Source of the DNA: Caulobacter sp. SLTY
GTDB lineage: Bacteria > Pseudomonadota > Alphaproteobacteria > Caulobacterales > Caulobacteraceae
Direction of reading: 5' to 3'
Assembly: GCF_009905535.1 (NCBI RefSeq)
Contig: NZ_JAAALA010000001.1
Coordinates: 124,001-188,000 of the forward strand
DNA length: 64,000 nt
The notes under the pieces were generated by a model. That model worked only from the letters and a program-made list of their open reading frames with translations. It was not told the origin of the DNA and did no database searches. The translations under genes and the position numbers were made by a program. Shown one piece after another: positions 41,647 to 52,074 of the stretch (positions within the stretch are counted from its first letter, which is position 1; every line of letters starts with the position of its first letter).

Positions 41647-42558
41647 ATGACCCTGTCCCCCGAACGGCTCACCCATCTCCAGCGGCTGGAGGCGGAGAGC
41701 ATCCACATCATGCGGGAGGTGGTGTCCGAGGCCGAGCGGCCGGTGATGCTGTATTCCATCGGCAAGGACAGCGCGGTGATGCTGCACCTGGCCGCCAAGG
41801 CCTTCTACCCCAGCAAGCCGCCCTTCCCCCTGCTGCACGTCGACACGACCTGGAAGTTCCAGGCCATGTACGAGATGCGCGAGCGGATGGCCAAGGAGCT
41901 GGGCTTCGAGCTCCTGGTCCACAAGAACCCCGAGGCCGAGGCGGCCGGGATCAACCCCTTCGACCACGGCGGCGCCCATACCGACATGTGGAAGACCGAG
42001 GGGCTGAAGCAGGCGCTGGACAAGTACGGCTTCGACGCGGCCTTCGGCGGCGCGCGCCGCGACGAGGAAAAGAGCCGGGCCAAGGAGCGGGTGTTCAGCT
42101 TCCGCGCCGCCGGCCACCGCTGGGACCCCAAGAGCCAGCGGCCGGAGCTGTGGAAGCTCTACAACGCGCGCAAGCAGCCGGGCGAGAGCATCCGGGTGTT
42201 CCCGATCTCCAACTGGACCGAGCTGGACATCTGGCAATACATCCACCTGGAGAACGTGCCGATCGTGCCCCTCTATTTCTCGGCCGTGCGGCCGGTGGTC
42301 GAGCGGGACGGGACCCTGATCATGGTCGACGACGACCGGTTCCGGTTCCACCCGGGTGAAACCCCGATGATGAAGTCGGTTCGGTTCCGCACCCTGGGCT
42401 GCTACCCCCTGACCGGGGCGGTGGAGAGCACGGCGGCGACCCTGCCCGAGATCATCCAGGAAATGCTGCTGACCACCACCTCCGAGCGCCAGGGCCGCAT
42501 GATCGACCACGACCAGGCCGCCTCGATGGAGAAGAAGAAGCAGGAAGGGTATTTCTAG
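41647..42558 (+). CDS. cysD: Sulfate adenylyltransferase subunit CysD
   Basis: The 303-residue protein has the PP-loop ATP-pyrophosphatase motif [20 protein letters not shown] and the full CysD pattern to the C-terminal [11 protein letters not shown]. It forms adenosine 5'-phosphosulfate from sulfate and ATP together with CysN. The family start [20 protein letters not shown] is at the ATG at 41647; a GTG four codons earlier is possible. It ends one base before cysNC, so the pair is an operon. Confidence 0.95.
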   Translation: MTLSPERLTHLQRLEAESIHIMREVVSEAERPVMLYSIGKDSAVMLHLAAKAFYPSKPPFPLLHVDTTWKFQAMYEMRERMAKELGFELLVHKNPEAEAAGINPFDHGGAHTDMWKTEGLKQALDKYGFDAAFGGARRDEEKSRAKERVFSFRAAGHRWDPKSQRPELWKLYNARKQPGESIRVFPISNWTELDIWQYIHLENVPIVPLYFSAVRPVVERDGTLIMVDDDRFRFHPGETPMMKSVRFRTLGCYPLTGAVESTAATLPEIIQEMLLTTTSERQGRMIDHDQAASMEKKKQEGYF

Positions 42559-42559
42559 A

Positions 42560-44449
42560 ATGGCCCACATTTCCTCGCTCATCGAGACCGACATCGACGC
42601 CTATCTCGAGGCGCACCACCACAAGAGCCTGCTGCGATTCATCACCTGCGGCAGCGTGGACGACGGCAAGTCGACCCTGATCGGGCGGCTGCTCTACGAT
42701 TCCAAGATGGTCTTCGAGGACCAGCTGGCGGCGCTGGAGGCGGACTCCAAGAAGGTCGGCACGCAAGGCGGCGAGATCGACTTCGCCCTGCTGGTCGACG
42801 GGCTGGCGGCAGAGCGGGAACAGGGCATCACCATCGATGTGGCCTACCGCTTCTTCTCCACCGAGACCCGCAAGTTCATCGTGGCCGACACCCCTGGCCA
42901 CGAGCAATACACCCGCAACATGGTCACCGGCGCCTCGACCGCCGACGCGGCCGTGATCCTGATCGATGCGCGGCGCGGGGTGCTGACCCAGACGCGGCGG
43001 CACAGCTATCTCGTCAGCCTGCTGGGCATCCGCAACATCGTTCTGGCCATCAACAAGATGGACCTGGTCGACTGGTCGAAGGAGACCTTCGACGCCATCG
43101 TCGAGGAGTACCAGACGTTCGCCGACCAGATCGGCCTGTCCGACTTCACCGCCATCCCGATGAGCGCCTTGAAGGGCGAGAACATCACCGCCTCCAGCGA
43201 CGCCGCGCCCTGGTACGACGGGCCGCCGTTGATGGCCTGGCTGGAGCAGGTTCCGGTCGGCGACAGTATCGCCGCCCAGTCGTTCCGTATGTCCGTGCAG
43301 TGGGTGAACCGCCCCAATCTCGATTTCCGGGGCTTCTCCGGCCAGATCGCTGCCGGCACGGTCAAGCCGGGCGACCGCATCCGGGTGCTGCCGTCGGGCC
43401 GCGAGAGCAGGGTGGCGCGGATCGTCACCCTGCACGGCGACCTGGATCAGGCCGTGGCAGGCCAGTCGGTCACCCTGACCATGACCGACGAGATCGACAT
43501 CTCGCGGGGCGACGTGATCGCCGCCGCCGACGATCCGGTGGCGGTGGCCGACCAGTTCGAAGCCACCCTGGTGTGGATGGACGACGAGGCGATGCTGCCG
43601 GGCCGGCCCTACCTGATCAAGATCGGGACCCAGACGGTCCAGGCGACGATCACCGAGCCCAAGTACCGGGTGAACGTGAACACCCTGGAACACACGGCGG
43701 CCAAGAAGCTGGATCTCAACGAGATCGGGGTCTGCAATCTGTCTGTCGGTAAGCCCATCCCGTTCGCCCCCTATGCGGAAAACCGCGATTTGGGCGGGTT
43801 CATCCTGATCGACCGGTTGAGCAACCGCACGGTCGGGGCCGGGATGCTGCACTTCGCCCTGCGCCGGGCCGAGAACATCCACTGGCAGGCCACCGACGTC
43901 GACAAGGCCGCCCGCGCCTCGCTGAAGGGCCAGACCGGCAAGGTGGTGTGGTTCACCGGCCTGTCGGGCGCCGGCAAGTCGACCATCGCCAACCTGGTGG
44001 AGAAGCGGCTGCATGCGCTGGGCCGTCACACCTACCTGCTGGACGGCGACAATGTGCGCCACGGCCTGAACCGCGACCTCGGCTTCACCGAAGAGGACCG
44101 CGTCGAGAACATCCGGCGGGTCGCCGAGGTGGCCAAGCTGATGGTGGACGCCGGCTTGATCGTGCTGACCGCCTTCATCAGCCCCTTCCGGGCCGAACGG
44201 CGGATGGCCCGCGAGCTGATGGCCGAGGGCGAGTTCGTCGAGGTGTTCGTCTCCACCCCCATCGAGGAGGCGGAGCGGCGCGACGTGAAGGGGCTCTACG
44301 CCAAGGCCCGCGCCGGCCAGCTGAAGAACTTCACCGGCGTGGACTCGCCGTACGAGGCGCCCGAGTTGGCGGAGATCGTAGTCGATACGACCTCGCTGTC
44401 GGCGGTCGAGGCGGCTGAACGGGTGGTGGCGGTGTTGCTGGGGGAATAG
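42560..44449 (+). CDS. cysN: CysN-CysC fusion: sulfate adenylyltransferase GTPase subunit and APS kinase
   Basis: The 629-residue protein joins a CysN GTPase (about 1-445; G1 motif [28 protein letters not shown]) to an APS kinase (from about 460) whose Walker [10 protein letters not shown] begins at residue 467 and is followed by [19 protein letters not shown] hydrolysis drives APS formation by CysD, and the kinase converts APS to PAPS. The product could feed sulfite reduction or sulfation of nodulation-like or surface sugars. Such fusions are common in alphaproteobacteria. It ends before a hairpin shared with the convergent epimerase gene. Confidence 0.95.
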   Translation: MAHISSLIETDIDAYLEAHHHKSLLRFITCGSVDDGKSTLIGRLLYDSKMVFEDQLAALEADSKKVGTQGGEIDFALLVDGLAAEREQGITIDVAYRFFSTETRKFIVADTPGHEQYTRNMVTGASTADAAVILIDARRGVLTQTRRHSYLVSLLGIRNIVLAINKMDLVDWSKETFDAIVEEYQTFADQIGLSDFTAIPMSALKGENITASSDAAPWYDGPPLMAWLEQVPVGDSIAAQSFRMSVQWVNRPNLDFRGFSGQIAAGTVKPGDRIRVLPSGRESRVARIVTLHGDLDQAVAGQSVTLTMTDEIDISRGDVIAAADDPVAVADQFEATLVWMDDEAMLPGRPYLIKIGTQTVQATITEPKYRVNVNTLEHTAAKKLDLNEIGVCNLSVGKPIPFAPYAENRDLGGFILIDRLSNRTVGAGMLHFALRRAENIHWQATDVDKAARASLKGQTGKVVWFTGLSGAGKSTIANLVEKRLHALGRHTYLLDGDNVRHGLNRDLGFTEEDRVENIRRVAEVAKLMVDAGLIVLTAFISPFRAERRMARELMAEGEFVEVFVSTPIEEAERRDVKGLYAKARAGQLKNFTGVDSPYEAPELAEIVVDTTSLSAVEAAERVVAVLLGE

Positions 44450-44475
44450 GACACGGCCTTTCCCCACCCACCACT

Positions 44476-44504
44476 CGTCACCCCAAGACTTGTTTGGGGT
44501 GACG
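44476..44504. terminator. Hairpin between cysNC and the epimerase gene
   Basis: CGTCACCCCA (44476-44485) pairs with TGGGGTGACG (44495-44504) over a nine-base loop. It lies in the 94-base gap between convergent genes and can terminate both. No long T run follows. Confidence 0.65.
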
Positions 44505-44543
44505 AAGCTTTGAGTTTGGTGTTCGGCGCGAGACCCTCCGGCC

Positions 44544-45554
44544 TCAGAGCACCCCGTTATACCCGCGGTACCAGTCCACGAAGTTGCGCACGCCTTCCTC
44601 GACTGTGACCTTCGGCTGGTAGCCGACCACGCGCGCCAGGTCGGTGACGTCGGCCTCGGTATCCGGCACGTCACCGGGCTGTAGCGGCAGCATCTCCATC
44701 ACCGCCTTGCGGCCCAGGCAGTCTTCCAGCACCTCGATGTAGCGCAGCAGCTCGACCTGCTGTTCGGCGCCGATGTTGAACAGGCGGTAGGGGGCGTTGC
44801 TGGTCGCCGGGTCCGGCGCATTGCTGTTCCAGGCCGGGTCCGGGGCCGCCGGCTGGTCGAGCACCCGGATGACGCCTTCGACGATGTCATCGATGTAGGT
44901 GAAGCTGCGCTTGTGCTTGCCGTGGTTGAAGACCTGGATAGGCTCACCAGCGAGGATCTTCTTGGTGAACAGGAACAGCGCCATGTCGGGCCGGCCCCAG
45001 GGGCCATAGACGGTGAAAAACCGCAGGCCCGTGCAGGGAAAGCCGTAGAGGTGAGCATAGGCGTGGGCCATCTGCTCGTTGGCCTTCTTGGTCGCCGCGT
45101 AGAGGGTCAGGGGGTGTTCGGCGCTTTCGTGCACCGTGAACGGCATGTTGGTGTTGGCGCCGTAGACGCTGCTGGTCGAGGCGAAGACCAGGTGCTCGAC
45201 GCCGTTATGGCGGCAACCCTCTAGGATGTGCAGGAAGCCGGTGACGTTGGACTGCACATAGACGTGGGGATTGGTGGCGGCGTAGCGGACCCCGGCCTGG
45301 GCAGCCAGGTTGATCACCCGCTGGGGCCGGTGTTCGGCGAAGGCGCGCTCGACGGCGTCGCGGTCGGCCAGGTCGATCTGCAGATGGGTGTAGCGGTCGT
45401 TGTCGAGGGTGCGGGCCAGGCGGGCGCGCTTCAGCTCCGGGTCATAGTAGTCGTTCATCACGTCGACGCCGACCACCTCGTCCCCGCGGGCGAGCAGCTT
45501 CAGCGAGACGGCGGAGCCGATGAAGCCGGCGCTGCCGGTGACCATGACCTTCAT
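44544..45554 (-). CDS. NAD-dependent nucleotide-sugar 4-epimerase (UDP-glucuronate epimerase type)
   Basis: The 336-residue extended-SDR protein has the NAD motif [20 protein letters not shown] and the catalytic YxxxK in [11 protein letters not shown], with [17 protein letters not shown] characteristic of UDP-glucuronate 4-epimerases. It would make UDP-galacturonate for a surface polysaccharide or LPS. The UDP-sugar dehydrogenase just upstream on the same strand (70-base gap) may supply the uronate substrate. The exact sugar is inferred. Confidence 0.88.
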   Translation of the reverse strand: MKVMVTGSAGFIGSAVSLKLLARGDEVVGVDVMNDYYDPELKRARLARTLDNDRYTHLQIDLADRDAVERAFAEHRPQRVINLAAQAGVRYAATNPHVYVQSNVTGFLHILEGCRHNGVEHLVFASTSSVYGANTNMPFTVHESAEHPLTLYAATKKANEQMAHAYAHLYGFPCTGLRFFTVYGPWGRPDMALFLFTKKILAGEPIQVFNHGKHKRSFTYIDDIVEGVIRVLDQPAAPDPAWNSNAPDPATSNAPYRLFNIGAEQQVELLRYIEVLEDCLGRKAVMEMLPLQPGDVPDTEADVTDLARVVGYQPKVTVEEGVRNFVDWYRGYNGVL

Positions 45555-45624
45555 CGCGGGCGCTCTTCCCTCGTATTTCCCCGGGGCCTTGGCCTAGAGG
45601 CTGAACGCTCAGAGGACAAGGGTT

Positions 45625-46902
45625 TCAGAGCCGGCCGTCGGAACTGTCGCGCGGCAGGACCGACTTCAGGTCGTAGATGACCGCGTCCGGCCGTCCAAAG
45701 GCCCTCACACCCTCAGGACCGAGGGCGACGAACTGCTGGTGGGCGACGGCCAGCACCACGGCGGCGTAGTGGCCCTTGGCCGGTTCGGCGGTGAGGGTCA
45801 GGTCGTACTCGTGCCGGGCGTCGGCGGGATCGACCCAGGGATCGTGCACGTCCACCTTCAGGCCGAACTCCGACAGCTCGGTGACAAGGTCACTGACCTT
45901 GGTGTTGCGCAGGTCGGGGCAATTTTCCTTGAAGGCCAGGCCCAGGACCAGCACGGGCGCGCCCAGCGGATTGACGCCCCGGCTCAGCAGCAGCTTCAGC
46001 ACCTGGTTGGCCACATAGGCGGCCATGCTGTCGTTGATCCGGCGGCCGGCCAGGATGACTTCCGGGTCGTGGCCGATCTCCTGGGCCTTGTGAGTCAGGT
46101 AGTAGGGGTCGACGCCGATGCAGTGGCCGCCGACCAGGCCCGGCCGGAAGGGCAGGAAGTTCCACTTGGTGCCCGCCGCCTGCAGCACCTCCAGCGTGTC
46201 GATGCCCATGCGGCCGAAGATCATGGCGATCTCGTTGATCAGGGCGATGTTCAGGTCGCGCTGAGTGTTTTCGATCACCTTGGCCGCCTCGGCCACCTTG
46301 ATGGAGCTGGCCTTGTGGGTGCCGGCGGTGACCACCGAGGCATAGAGGGCGTCGATCAGGTCAGCGGCTTCCGGCGTGGACCCGGCAGTGACCTTGGTGA
46401 TGGTCGCCAGGCGATGCTGCTTGTCGCCGGGGTTGGCCCGCTCTGGGCTGTAGCCGACAAAGAAGTCCTTGTTGAACGTCAGACCCGACACCTGCTCCAG
46501 GATCGGGACGCAGACCTCCTCGGTGCAGCCGGGATAGACGGTGGATTCATAGACCACCACCGCGCCGGGGGTCAGGTGGGCGCCGATGCTTTCACTGGCG
46601 TGGCGCAGGGCGGTCAGGTCGGGTCGCTTGGCATCGTCGATCGGGGTGGGGACCGTGACGATGAACAGGTTGCGGCCGGCGAGATCGGCGGCATCGTCGC
46701 TGAAGGCCAGGCGAGAAGCGGCGGCCAGCTCCTCGGCCGACACCTCAAGCGTGTGGTCCTCGCCCCGGTGCAGGGCGGCGATGCGCGGCTTGGAGAGATC
46801 GAAGCCGAGCGTGTCGTATCTTCCGCCAAAGGCCACGGCCAGCGGCAGGCCGACATAGCCCAGGCCGATCACGGCGATGCGGACATCGTTCAGGGACAGC
46901 AT
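45625..46902 (-). CDS. Nucleotide-sugar (UDP-HexNAc/UDP-Glc) 6-dehydrogenase, TviB/WbpA type
   Basis: The 425-residue protein has the N-terminal NAD site IAVIGLGYVGLPLAVAFG, the central YSPERANPGDKQH, and the catalytic cysteine in GGHCIGVDPYYLTHKA. The last pattern points to the TviB/WbpA subgroup (UDP-N-acetylhexosamine to uronic acid) rather than plain UDP-glucose dehydrogenase. It oxidises carbon 6 of the sugar in two NAD-linked steps. It precedes the 4-epimerase on the minus strand, together giving an acidic amino or hexuronic sugar precursor. Confidence 0.9.
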   Translation of the reverse strand: MLSLNDVRIAVIGLGYVGLPLAVAFGGRYDTLGFDLSKPRIAALHRGEDHTLEVSAEELAAASRLAFSDDAADLAGRNLFIVTVPTPIDDAKRPDLTALRHASESIGAHLTPGAVVVYESTVYPGCTEEVCVPILEQVSGLTFNKDFFVGYSPERANPGDKQHRLATITKVTAGSTPEAADLIDALYASVVTAGTHKASSIKVAEAAKVIENTQRDLNIALINEIAMIFGRMGIDTLEVLQAAGTKWNFLPFRPGLVGGHCIGVDPYYLTHKAQEIGHDPEVILAGRRINDSMAAYVANQVLKLLLSRGVNPLGAPVLVLGLAFKENCPDLRNTKVSDLVTELSEFGLKVDVHDPWVDPADARHEYDLTLTAEPAKGHYAAVVLAVAHQQFVALGPEGVRAFGRPDAVIYDLKSVLPRDSSDGRL

Positions 46903-47008
46903 CGGATCGGGATAGTCACCGGGAGGTGGTGGAGCAAGAGCTCAACAGTGAAGGGTCCACTTACGCCGCTGAAGGGGTCCTTGGGCTTCCGATCATCCGG
47001 ACACGGAA

Positions 47009-47040
47009 AGAGCCGCGAGGACGTTCATCCTCGCGGCTCT
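47009..47040 (-). terminator. Rho-independent terminator of the FecR-like gene
   Basis: A perfect 13-base stem (AGAGCCGCGAGGA with TCCTCGCGGCTCT) closes a six-base loop. On the minus strand it is followed by TTTCC. It lies 37 bases beyond the stop of the FecR-like gene and upstream of the sugar dehydrogenase, so it separates the two transcription units. Confidence 0.85.
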
Positions 47041-47077
47041 CCAAACTTGATCAGCGATCTGGCCGCAGCCAGCCGTC

Positions 47078-47530
47078 CTACGGGGAGGTCGGCTCGTCGC
47101 TATCGTTCAGCGCGACAGCGGTCACGCCGATGGTGATCACGCCGAAGGTCGCCCAGGTCCAGAAGTCCCAGCCTTGGCCGGGCGGGTCGGTCGGGCCTTC
47201 GCCGTAACCTTCTTCTTCGTCCTGGTAGGCGCGGACGATGTTGTTCGAGCCACCGGCGCAGGGCGAGGCGGCGGAGATGGTGGCCATCGAGCGGGCGCCG
47301 ACGGTCACGACGCAGTCGGCGCCGTAGGTCACCTTGGCGGCGCCGTCCATGGCCATGACCTTGTCGCCGGCCTTCAGCACGGTCGAAGCGGTCATCGGCA
47401 CGAAACGGCCGTTCTGATTGACCAGCACGGAACCTTCGACGCCGCCGAGGCTGACGGATTCAGCAGCCAGAGCCACTTGGCTCGACAGCAGGAGGCCGAC
47501 CGATGCGGCGACAACAACTTTGCGGATCAT
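47078..47530 (-). CDS. Exported FecR-like small protein with C-terminal membrane segment
   Basis: The 150-residue protein has a signal peptide (MIRKVVVAASVGLLL..., cleavage near ALAAE). A FecR-like beta domain (SVLVNQNGRFVPMTASTV, LKAGDKVMAMDGAAKVTYG) follows, with two cysteines that could pair (GADCVV and ASPCAGG). After an acidic/Gly-Pro linker comes a C-terminal hydrophobic helix (FWTWATFGVITIGVTAVAL) and an acidic tail. The likely topology is periplasmic with a C-terminal anchor. It sits alone between export-polysaccharide genes and ends in a strong terminator. Function is unknown. Confidence 0.72.
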   Translation of the reverse strand: MIRKVVVAASVGLLLSSQVALAAESVSLGGVEGSVLVNQNGRFVPMTASTVLKAGDKVMAMDGAAKVTYGADCVVTVGARSMATISAASPCAGGSNNIVRAYQDEEEGYGEGPTDPPGQGWDFWTWATFGVITIGVTAVALNDSDEPTSP

Positions 47531-47900
47531 CTCGTACCCCTCGAATGCGACTGCCTCTGTGCGACGTTGCGCCACAGGAGACAACCAAGCCAATACCTCA
47601 GGCCCCTCAACACTACAACCGGTCTAAGACCGAAAGATCGTGTTTTTCGAACCCCGCGCGGCGAATATGCCACGCCTTTAAGCGCCGGCGCCTCCCAATC
47701 GTTCCATTCGGCGGGAAGCCAACCATCACAAGGGCTTATACGCGCTTAATGTGACAGTCCGTCGCCGCGTTTCAAGGCAATCGCCTTCACAAACCGTTAA
47801 GTCTGCGTCGAAGGCGACCACCTTCCCCGCACGACGCCGCTGCAGTTTGGCGAAACCTCCGGCCAGATGCCGGCGCCGGCGAGAAAATAATTCCATCCCG
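47531..47900. other. 370-base intergenic region upstream of the FecR-like gene
   Basis: No convincing open reading frame lies in this stretch. It is somewhat AT-richer than the flanking genes (for example AGAAAATAATTCC near 47881 and CGCTTAATGTGACAG near 47743). It contains GCGCCGGCGCC-type palindromes near 47684 and 47866. It is probably the promoter and 5' leader of the FecR-like gene plus the 3' end of the export lipoprotein gene. I see no recognised riboswitch. Confidence 0.5.
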
Positions 47901-48599
47901 CTACAGGACGGGGACGAACATGCTCATGATCGGCACCGAGGAGATCACATCGCGCCACAGGGTCTTGGCCCCGGAGCGATCGACGAAGATCACGTCATTG
48001 GGGAAGATCTGCGGGTCGTCCATGCGGCCGGTGCGGATCATGTTAAGGTCGAAAACCGCAACCATTCGTTGATTGTTGACCATCCGGAAGACGGCAACCT
48101 TCTTCTCGTTGGCCTGGGCGTTGACCCCGCGCGCCATGGCGATGGACTGCACCAGGGTGGTCTTGCCCATCAGGGGATAGACGCCGGGCTGGGTCACAGA
48201 GCCATCGACGGTGACCTTTTGGCTGGCGAATTCCTTCACCGAGACCGTCACCTCGGGCGACTTCAGATAGCGGGCCTTGAGCCGGACGGTGATGTCTTCT
48301 CGAATCTCGGGAACCGTCTTGCCGGCCACGGGGAACGAACCGATCAGCGGCATGCCGATCTGGCCGGCGGCGTCGACCTGGACCTCGCGGGTCAGCTCGG
48401 GGGCCTGGTATACGGCGACATCGAGCTTATCCATCGGCCCGACCCGGTACTCCTCGGCGCCGACCACGGCGCGTGTCGGGTCGGGGGGCGGCAGGTTCTG
48501 TCCGTAGACTGCGTTCTCGGTGAGCTTGCCCGCGCCGCCGCCGCTGCAGGCGACGAGCAGCAGACTGGTGGTGACCGCCAGAACCAGGGCCCGGATCAT
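47901..48599 (-). CDS. Wza-type polysaccharide export lipoprotein
   Basis: The 232-residue protein has a lipoprotein signal (TTSLLLVACSGGG), then a Poly_export domain (YRVGPMDKLDVAVYQAPELT, IGMPLIGSFPVAGKTVPEI) and an SLBB-like region (VTVDGSVTQPGVYPLMGKT). Such proteins form the outer-membrane channel or periplasmic gate for capsule or exopolysaccharide. It lies near the WecA-like, CpsB and sugar-precursor genes, but no Wzc, Wzx or Wzy is in the window. The 45-base gap upstream leads to the CpsB gene on the same strand. Confidence 0.9.
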   Translation of the reverse strand: MIRALVLAVTTSLLLVACSGGGAGKLTENAVYGQNLPPPDPTRAVVGAEEYRVGPMDKLDVAVYQAPELTREVQVDAAGQIGMPLIGSFPVAGKTVPEIREDITVRLKARYLKSPEVTVSVKEFASQKVTVDGSVTQPGVYPLMGKTTLVQSIAMARGVNAQANEKKVAVFRMVNNQRMVAVFDLNMIRTGRMDDPQIFPNDVIFVDRSGAKTLWRDVISSVPIMSMFVPVL

Positions 48600-48644
48600 C
48601 GGATGCTCTCCAAAAGCGACATATGCAGGTCTCTATACGTCATT

Positions 48645-49439
48645 TCAGGCCGGGTGGAACAAACGACGCAGGAAACCGAGGCCGCCCGTCGGCTTGGCCG
48701 CGCCGACCGTGTCGGGCAGCCGCGAGGGCGAGGTATCGTCGAGCACCGCCTGGGGCCGGGTCAGAACCATGTCGATGGCGGCCTTCTCGCCCAGCCGGGC
48801 GGCCACAGCGTCGCGGGCCTGGGACATGAGCGGGCTGCGGTTGCGCAGGTTGTGGCCGTCGCTGGCAATGATGTGAACCAGCCCCTCGTCGAGCATCCGC
48901 TCTGACCAGTACTGCGGCCGCTTGCCGAAGCGGCCGACGATGGAGCCGCTGGTCAGCTGCATCCAGGCGCCGGCCTTGGCCATCCGCTGCATGGTCTCAT
49001 AGTGGCTGTCGATCCAGTGCAGCCGCTCGGGGTGGGTGATGATCGGGTGATAGCCGGCGGCCATGGAGGCGAACACCTGGTCCTCGATGCGCGGCGGGGC
49101 GGTGTGATGCGGCGGCTCGAACAGGAAGTAGCGGGAATCGGCCAGGGTCAGGATGCGGCCGGACTTCAGGCCCGACACCAGGTCGCGGCAGAGCTGCACG
49201 TCGGCGCCGGTGGTCAGCTTCAGAGGGATCTCGGCCCTGTCGATTTCGACCTGCAGGACGGCGACCGCCTCGCGGATGCCGGGACCGGTGTTCTCGTACA
49301 GACCGGGGAAGATGTGGGGGGTGCAGGCGGTGACCTGGATGCCGTCGGCGACCGCGCACCGGGCCATGCCCAGCGCGGTCTCCAGGTCCGGCGCGCCATC
49401 GTCGATGGCCGGGACCATGTGACAGTGAAGGTCGATCAC
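48645..49439 (-). CDS. CpsB/CapC-type PHP-family tyrosine phosphatase
   Basis: The 264-residue protein has the PHP metal site IDLHCHMVPAIDDGAPD, TPHIFPGLYEN, ITHPERLHW and IASDGHN. This matches the manganese-dependent protein-tyrosine phosphatases that control capsule assembly by dephosphorylating the BY-kinase. The GTG start is chosen because GGAG lies upstream and the family begins VIDLHCH; the longer open frame is not coding-like. The usual partner kinase is absent from the window. It leads into the export lipoprotein gene. Confidence 0.87.
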   Translation of the reverse strand: MIDLHCHMVPAIDDGAPDLETALGMARCAVADGIQVTACTPHIFPGLYENTGPGIREAVAVLQVEIDRAEIPLKLTTGADVQLCRDLVSGLKSGRILTLADSRYFLFEPPHHTAPPRIEDQVFASMAAGYHPIITHPERLHWIDSHYETMQRMAKAGAWMQLTSGSIVGRFGKRPQYWSERMLDEGLVHIIASDGHNLRNRSPLMSQARDAVAARLGEKAAIDMVLTRPQAVLDDTSPSRLPDTVGAAKPTGGLGFLRRLFHPA

Positions 49440-49829
49440 TCCGCCACTCCAACACGACGAACCGGCTTGCGAAATCGACCGATCCGGGGCGCGCGTTTCA
49501 AACGTGCGCCACCACCCCAATGCCAAGCCCCCACCCGACCGCTGCGTTATCCCGCCGCACCCCCGTGGGGTCAAGGCGCAAACACCGTCCGCAGCCCTTC
49601 TGGACGATATACGCACAGGTCCGGTGATCCCGGCGCTCGGATTTGGTCAAAAAGGGGGGGCGAAACCGCAAACACCACCCGGCCGGCGACAAATACATGA
49701 AGGATACCCGACAGTTATTGTTAGCATCCCGTTGGTTGCCATGCTCCGGCGGCGCCTCTAAGGGAGGGCGCGGAACGTCGGTCGCCAGGCTGCGTTTCCA
49801 AAAGCCAGACAGGCGGGGGCCCTCTAGTT
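49440..49829. other. 390-base divergent promoter region between CpsB and WecA-like genes
   Basis: No gene is supported here. The region holds both divergent promoters. It contains a GCGCGTTTCAAACGTGCGC palindrome at about 49490-49508 and an AT-richer patch (CAGTTATTGTTAGCATCC near 49711). Small open frames in several phases have no ribosome-binding site or family resemblance. The palindrome could be an operator, but nothing ties it to a known regulator. Confidence 0.5.
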
Positions 49830-50924
49830 TTGTTTCCGACAGCCGAGTTTCTAAAGACGGCGGCGCTGGCGTTCGTCGCGGCGTTCAGCGCCGTGACGGC
49901 GATCATCTTCCTGTTGCAGCCCTTCGCCGCGCGGCTGGGACTGGTCGACAAGCCCACTGGCGGGCGCAAGGATCATGGGGTGCCGATCCCGGTGACCGGC
50001 GGCATCGCCATTGCCGTGGGCACTATCCTGCCGGCCGTTCTTCTGACCCCTCCGGACGCCCAGCTGATCGGGCTGGGGGTGGCGGCGGTGATCCTGCTCG
50101 TCACCGGCGTGCTGGACGACATCTATGACATTCCCTGGCCGCTGCGAGTGCTGGCCCAGGTGGCCGCCGCCCTGGCCATCGTGCTGATCGGCGGGGTGAA
50201 GGTGGCCAACATCGGGCCGCTGTTCGGGCTGGGGCCGCTGGCATTGGGGTATCTGTCGATCCCGTTCACGGTGCTGGCCACCGTGGGGCTGATCAACGCC
50301 CTGAATATGGCGGACGGGATCGACGGGCTGGCCGGCTCGCTCTGCGTCTGCGCCCTGGCGATGCTGGTCGCCGCCTGCTTTTATTCGGGCAATACCGAGC
50401 TGGCCAACGGGCTGATGGTGATCATCGGGGCCGTGGCCGCATTCCTGGCTTTCAATATCCGGCTGCCCTGGCGAAAGCGGGCGCGGATCTTCCTGGGCAA
50501 TTCGGGCAGCGCCTACCTGGGCCTGATCATCGCCTGGGCCACTTTCCGCCTGACCCAGAATCCGGTGCATCCGGTCACCCCGGTGCTGGCCCCGTTCCTG
50601 ATCGCCCCGCCGGTGATCGACTGCCTGGTGCTGATCGTCCGCCGGCTGTTGAACCGCCAGTCGCCGTTCCACGCCGACCGCACCCACGCCCACCATCTGA
50701 TGCTGGACGGCGGCTTCAGCGTCACCGGGGTGGTGCTGACCATGTGCGCCCTGTCCCTGATCCTGGGCCTGGGCGCGGCGGTGGCGCTGAAACTCGACGT
50801 GCCGCAGCCCTGGCTGCTGGCCGTGTTCGTCCTGCTGACCCTGTCCTACCTGTTGTTCAGCCGGCGTCCGGAATTCGCCATCGCGGTCTATCGGCGGATC
50901 ACTGCGCCTTTCCGCAAGGCCTAA
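49830..50924 (+). CDS. WecA/MraY-type undecaprenyl-phosphate sugar-1-phosphate transferase
   Basis: The 364-residue polytopic membrane protein starts surface-glycan synthesis by placing a sugar phosphate, typically GlcNAc-1-P, on undecaprenyl phosphate. It has about eleven helices with the conserved loops LVDKPTGGRKDHGVPIPVTGG, VLDDIYDIPWPLR, INALNMADGIDGLAG, FLGNSGSAYLGL and the His-rich HADRTHAHHLML. The start is a TTG with GGCGGGGGC upstream; no ATG precedes the conserved N terminus. Its end overlaps the convergent pseC stop by four bases. Confidence 0.9.
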   Translation: MFPTAEFLKTAALAFVAAFSAVTAIIFLLQPFAARLGLVDKPTGGRKDHGVPIPVTGGIAIAVGTILPAVLLTPPDAQLIGLGVAAVILLVTGVLDDIYDIPWPLRVLAQVAAALAIVLIGGVKVANIGPLFGLGPLALGYLSIPFTVLATVGLINALNMADGIDGLAGSLCVCALAMLVAACFYSGNTELANGLMVIIGAVAAFLAFNIRLPWRKRARIFLGNSGSAYLGLIIAWATFRLTQNPVHPVTPVLAPFLIAPPVIDCLVLIVRRLLNRQSPFHADRTHAHHLMLDGGFSVTGVVLTMCALSLILGLGAAVALKLDVPQPWLLAVFVLLTLSYLLFSRRPEFAIAVYRRITAPFRKA

Positions 50925-52074
50925 GGCCGCAAGGCGGCCTCGAGCGCCGAGACCACCCGGTCGACATCGGACTCCGCCATGCCCGGAAACAGCGGCAGGC
51001 TGAGGCAGCGAGCATACCAGGCCGAGGCGCCGGGCAGGTCCAGCTCGCCGTTGTGGGCGCGCCAGTAGGGCTGGCTGTCCACCGGGATGTAGTGGACCTG
51101 GCTGCCCACGCCCGCCTCGGCCAGGCGTTGCATGACCTGCGCGCGGGAGACGCCCAGCGCGTCGAAGTCGATCAGCACGCAGAACAGATGCAGCGCCGGG
51201 TCGGACCAGGCGGGGCGGGCGGCGATCGCCACTCGGTCGCTCAGCGGACCAAGGCGCTGGGCATAGAGGGCGGCGAGGGCGCGGCGACGGGCGGTGAAGC
51301 GGTCCAGCTTCGAAAGCTGCGATAGGCCCAGCGCACTGTTGATGTCCGCCAGGCGGTAGTTGAAGCCCGGCTCCGCCATCTCATAGACCCAGGGCTCGGC
51401 GCCCGGCGGACGGGTCATCCCGTGGCTGCGCAGGGTGCGCAGTCTTGCGGCCAGGGCGGCGTCGTTGGTGGTGATCATGCCCCCCTCCCCCGTCGCGATG
51501 GTCTTGACCGGGTGGAAGGAGAAGCTGGCCATGGCCGCGTGGGCGCAGTCGCCGACACGCTCGCGCCCGGCGCCGAAGTCCATGGTCGTGCCCAGGGCGT
51601 GGGGCGCGTCCTCGACCAGCACCGCCCCGGCCTCGGCGGCCAGCCGCGCCAGCGCCGGCAGGTCGCAGACATCGCCGCGCAGATGCACGGGCAGCACCGC
51701 GCGAACCGGCCCGTCGGCCCGGGCCAGCGCCGCAGCCAGGGTGGCGGGCGTCATCAGGCCGCTGTCCGGATCGACATCGGCGAACACCACCCTCGCGCCG
51801 ACATAGGCGGCGCAGTTTGCAGTGGCCAGGAAGGTGATGCTGGGGACGATGCAGGTATCGCCCGGCCCCACCCCCAGGGCCAGCATGGCCAGGTGCAGCG
51901 AGGCGGTGCCGTTGGAACAGGCCACCGCATGGGCAGCGCCCACAGCCTGGGCGAAGGCCATCTCGAAGGCCTCCACCTTCGGCCCGGTGGTCAGGTAGTC
52001 GCCGCGCAACGCCTCAGCCACGGCGGCGATGTCGTCCTCCTCGATCGTCTGGCGACCGTAGGGCAAGAAGTCCA

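Noticed and set aside
42452-44674. A 740-residue minus-strand open frame opposite cysNC
   Set aside because: CysN and CysC motifs are on the plus strand, and the minus frame shows compositional bias (His, Asp, Gly, Leu, Val) without any family pattern.
46926-47207. A 93-residue plus-strand open frame between the sugar dehydrogenase and FecR-like genes
   Set aside because: It runs through the terminator stem and into the antisense of the FecR-like gene, with no domain resemblance.
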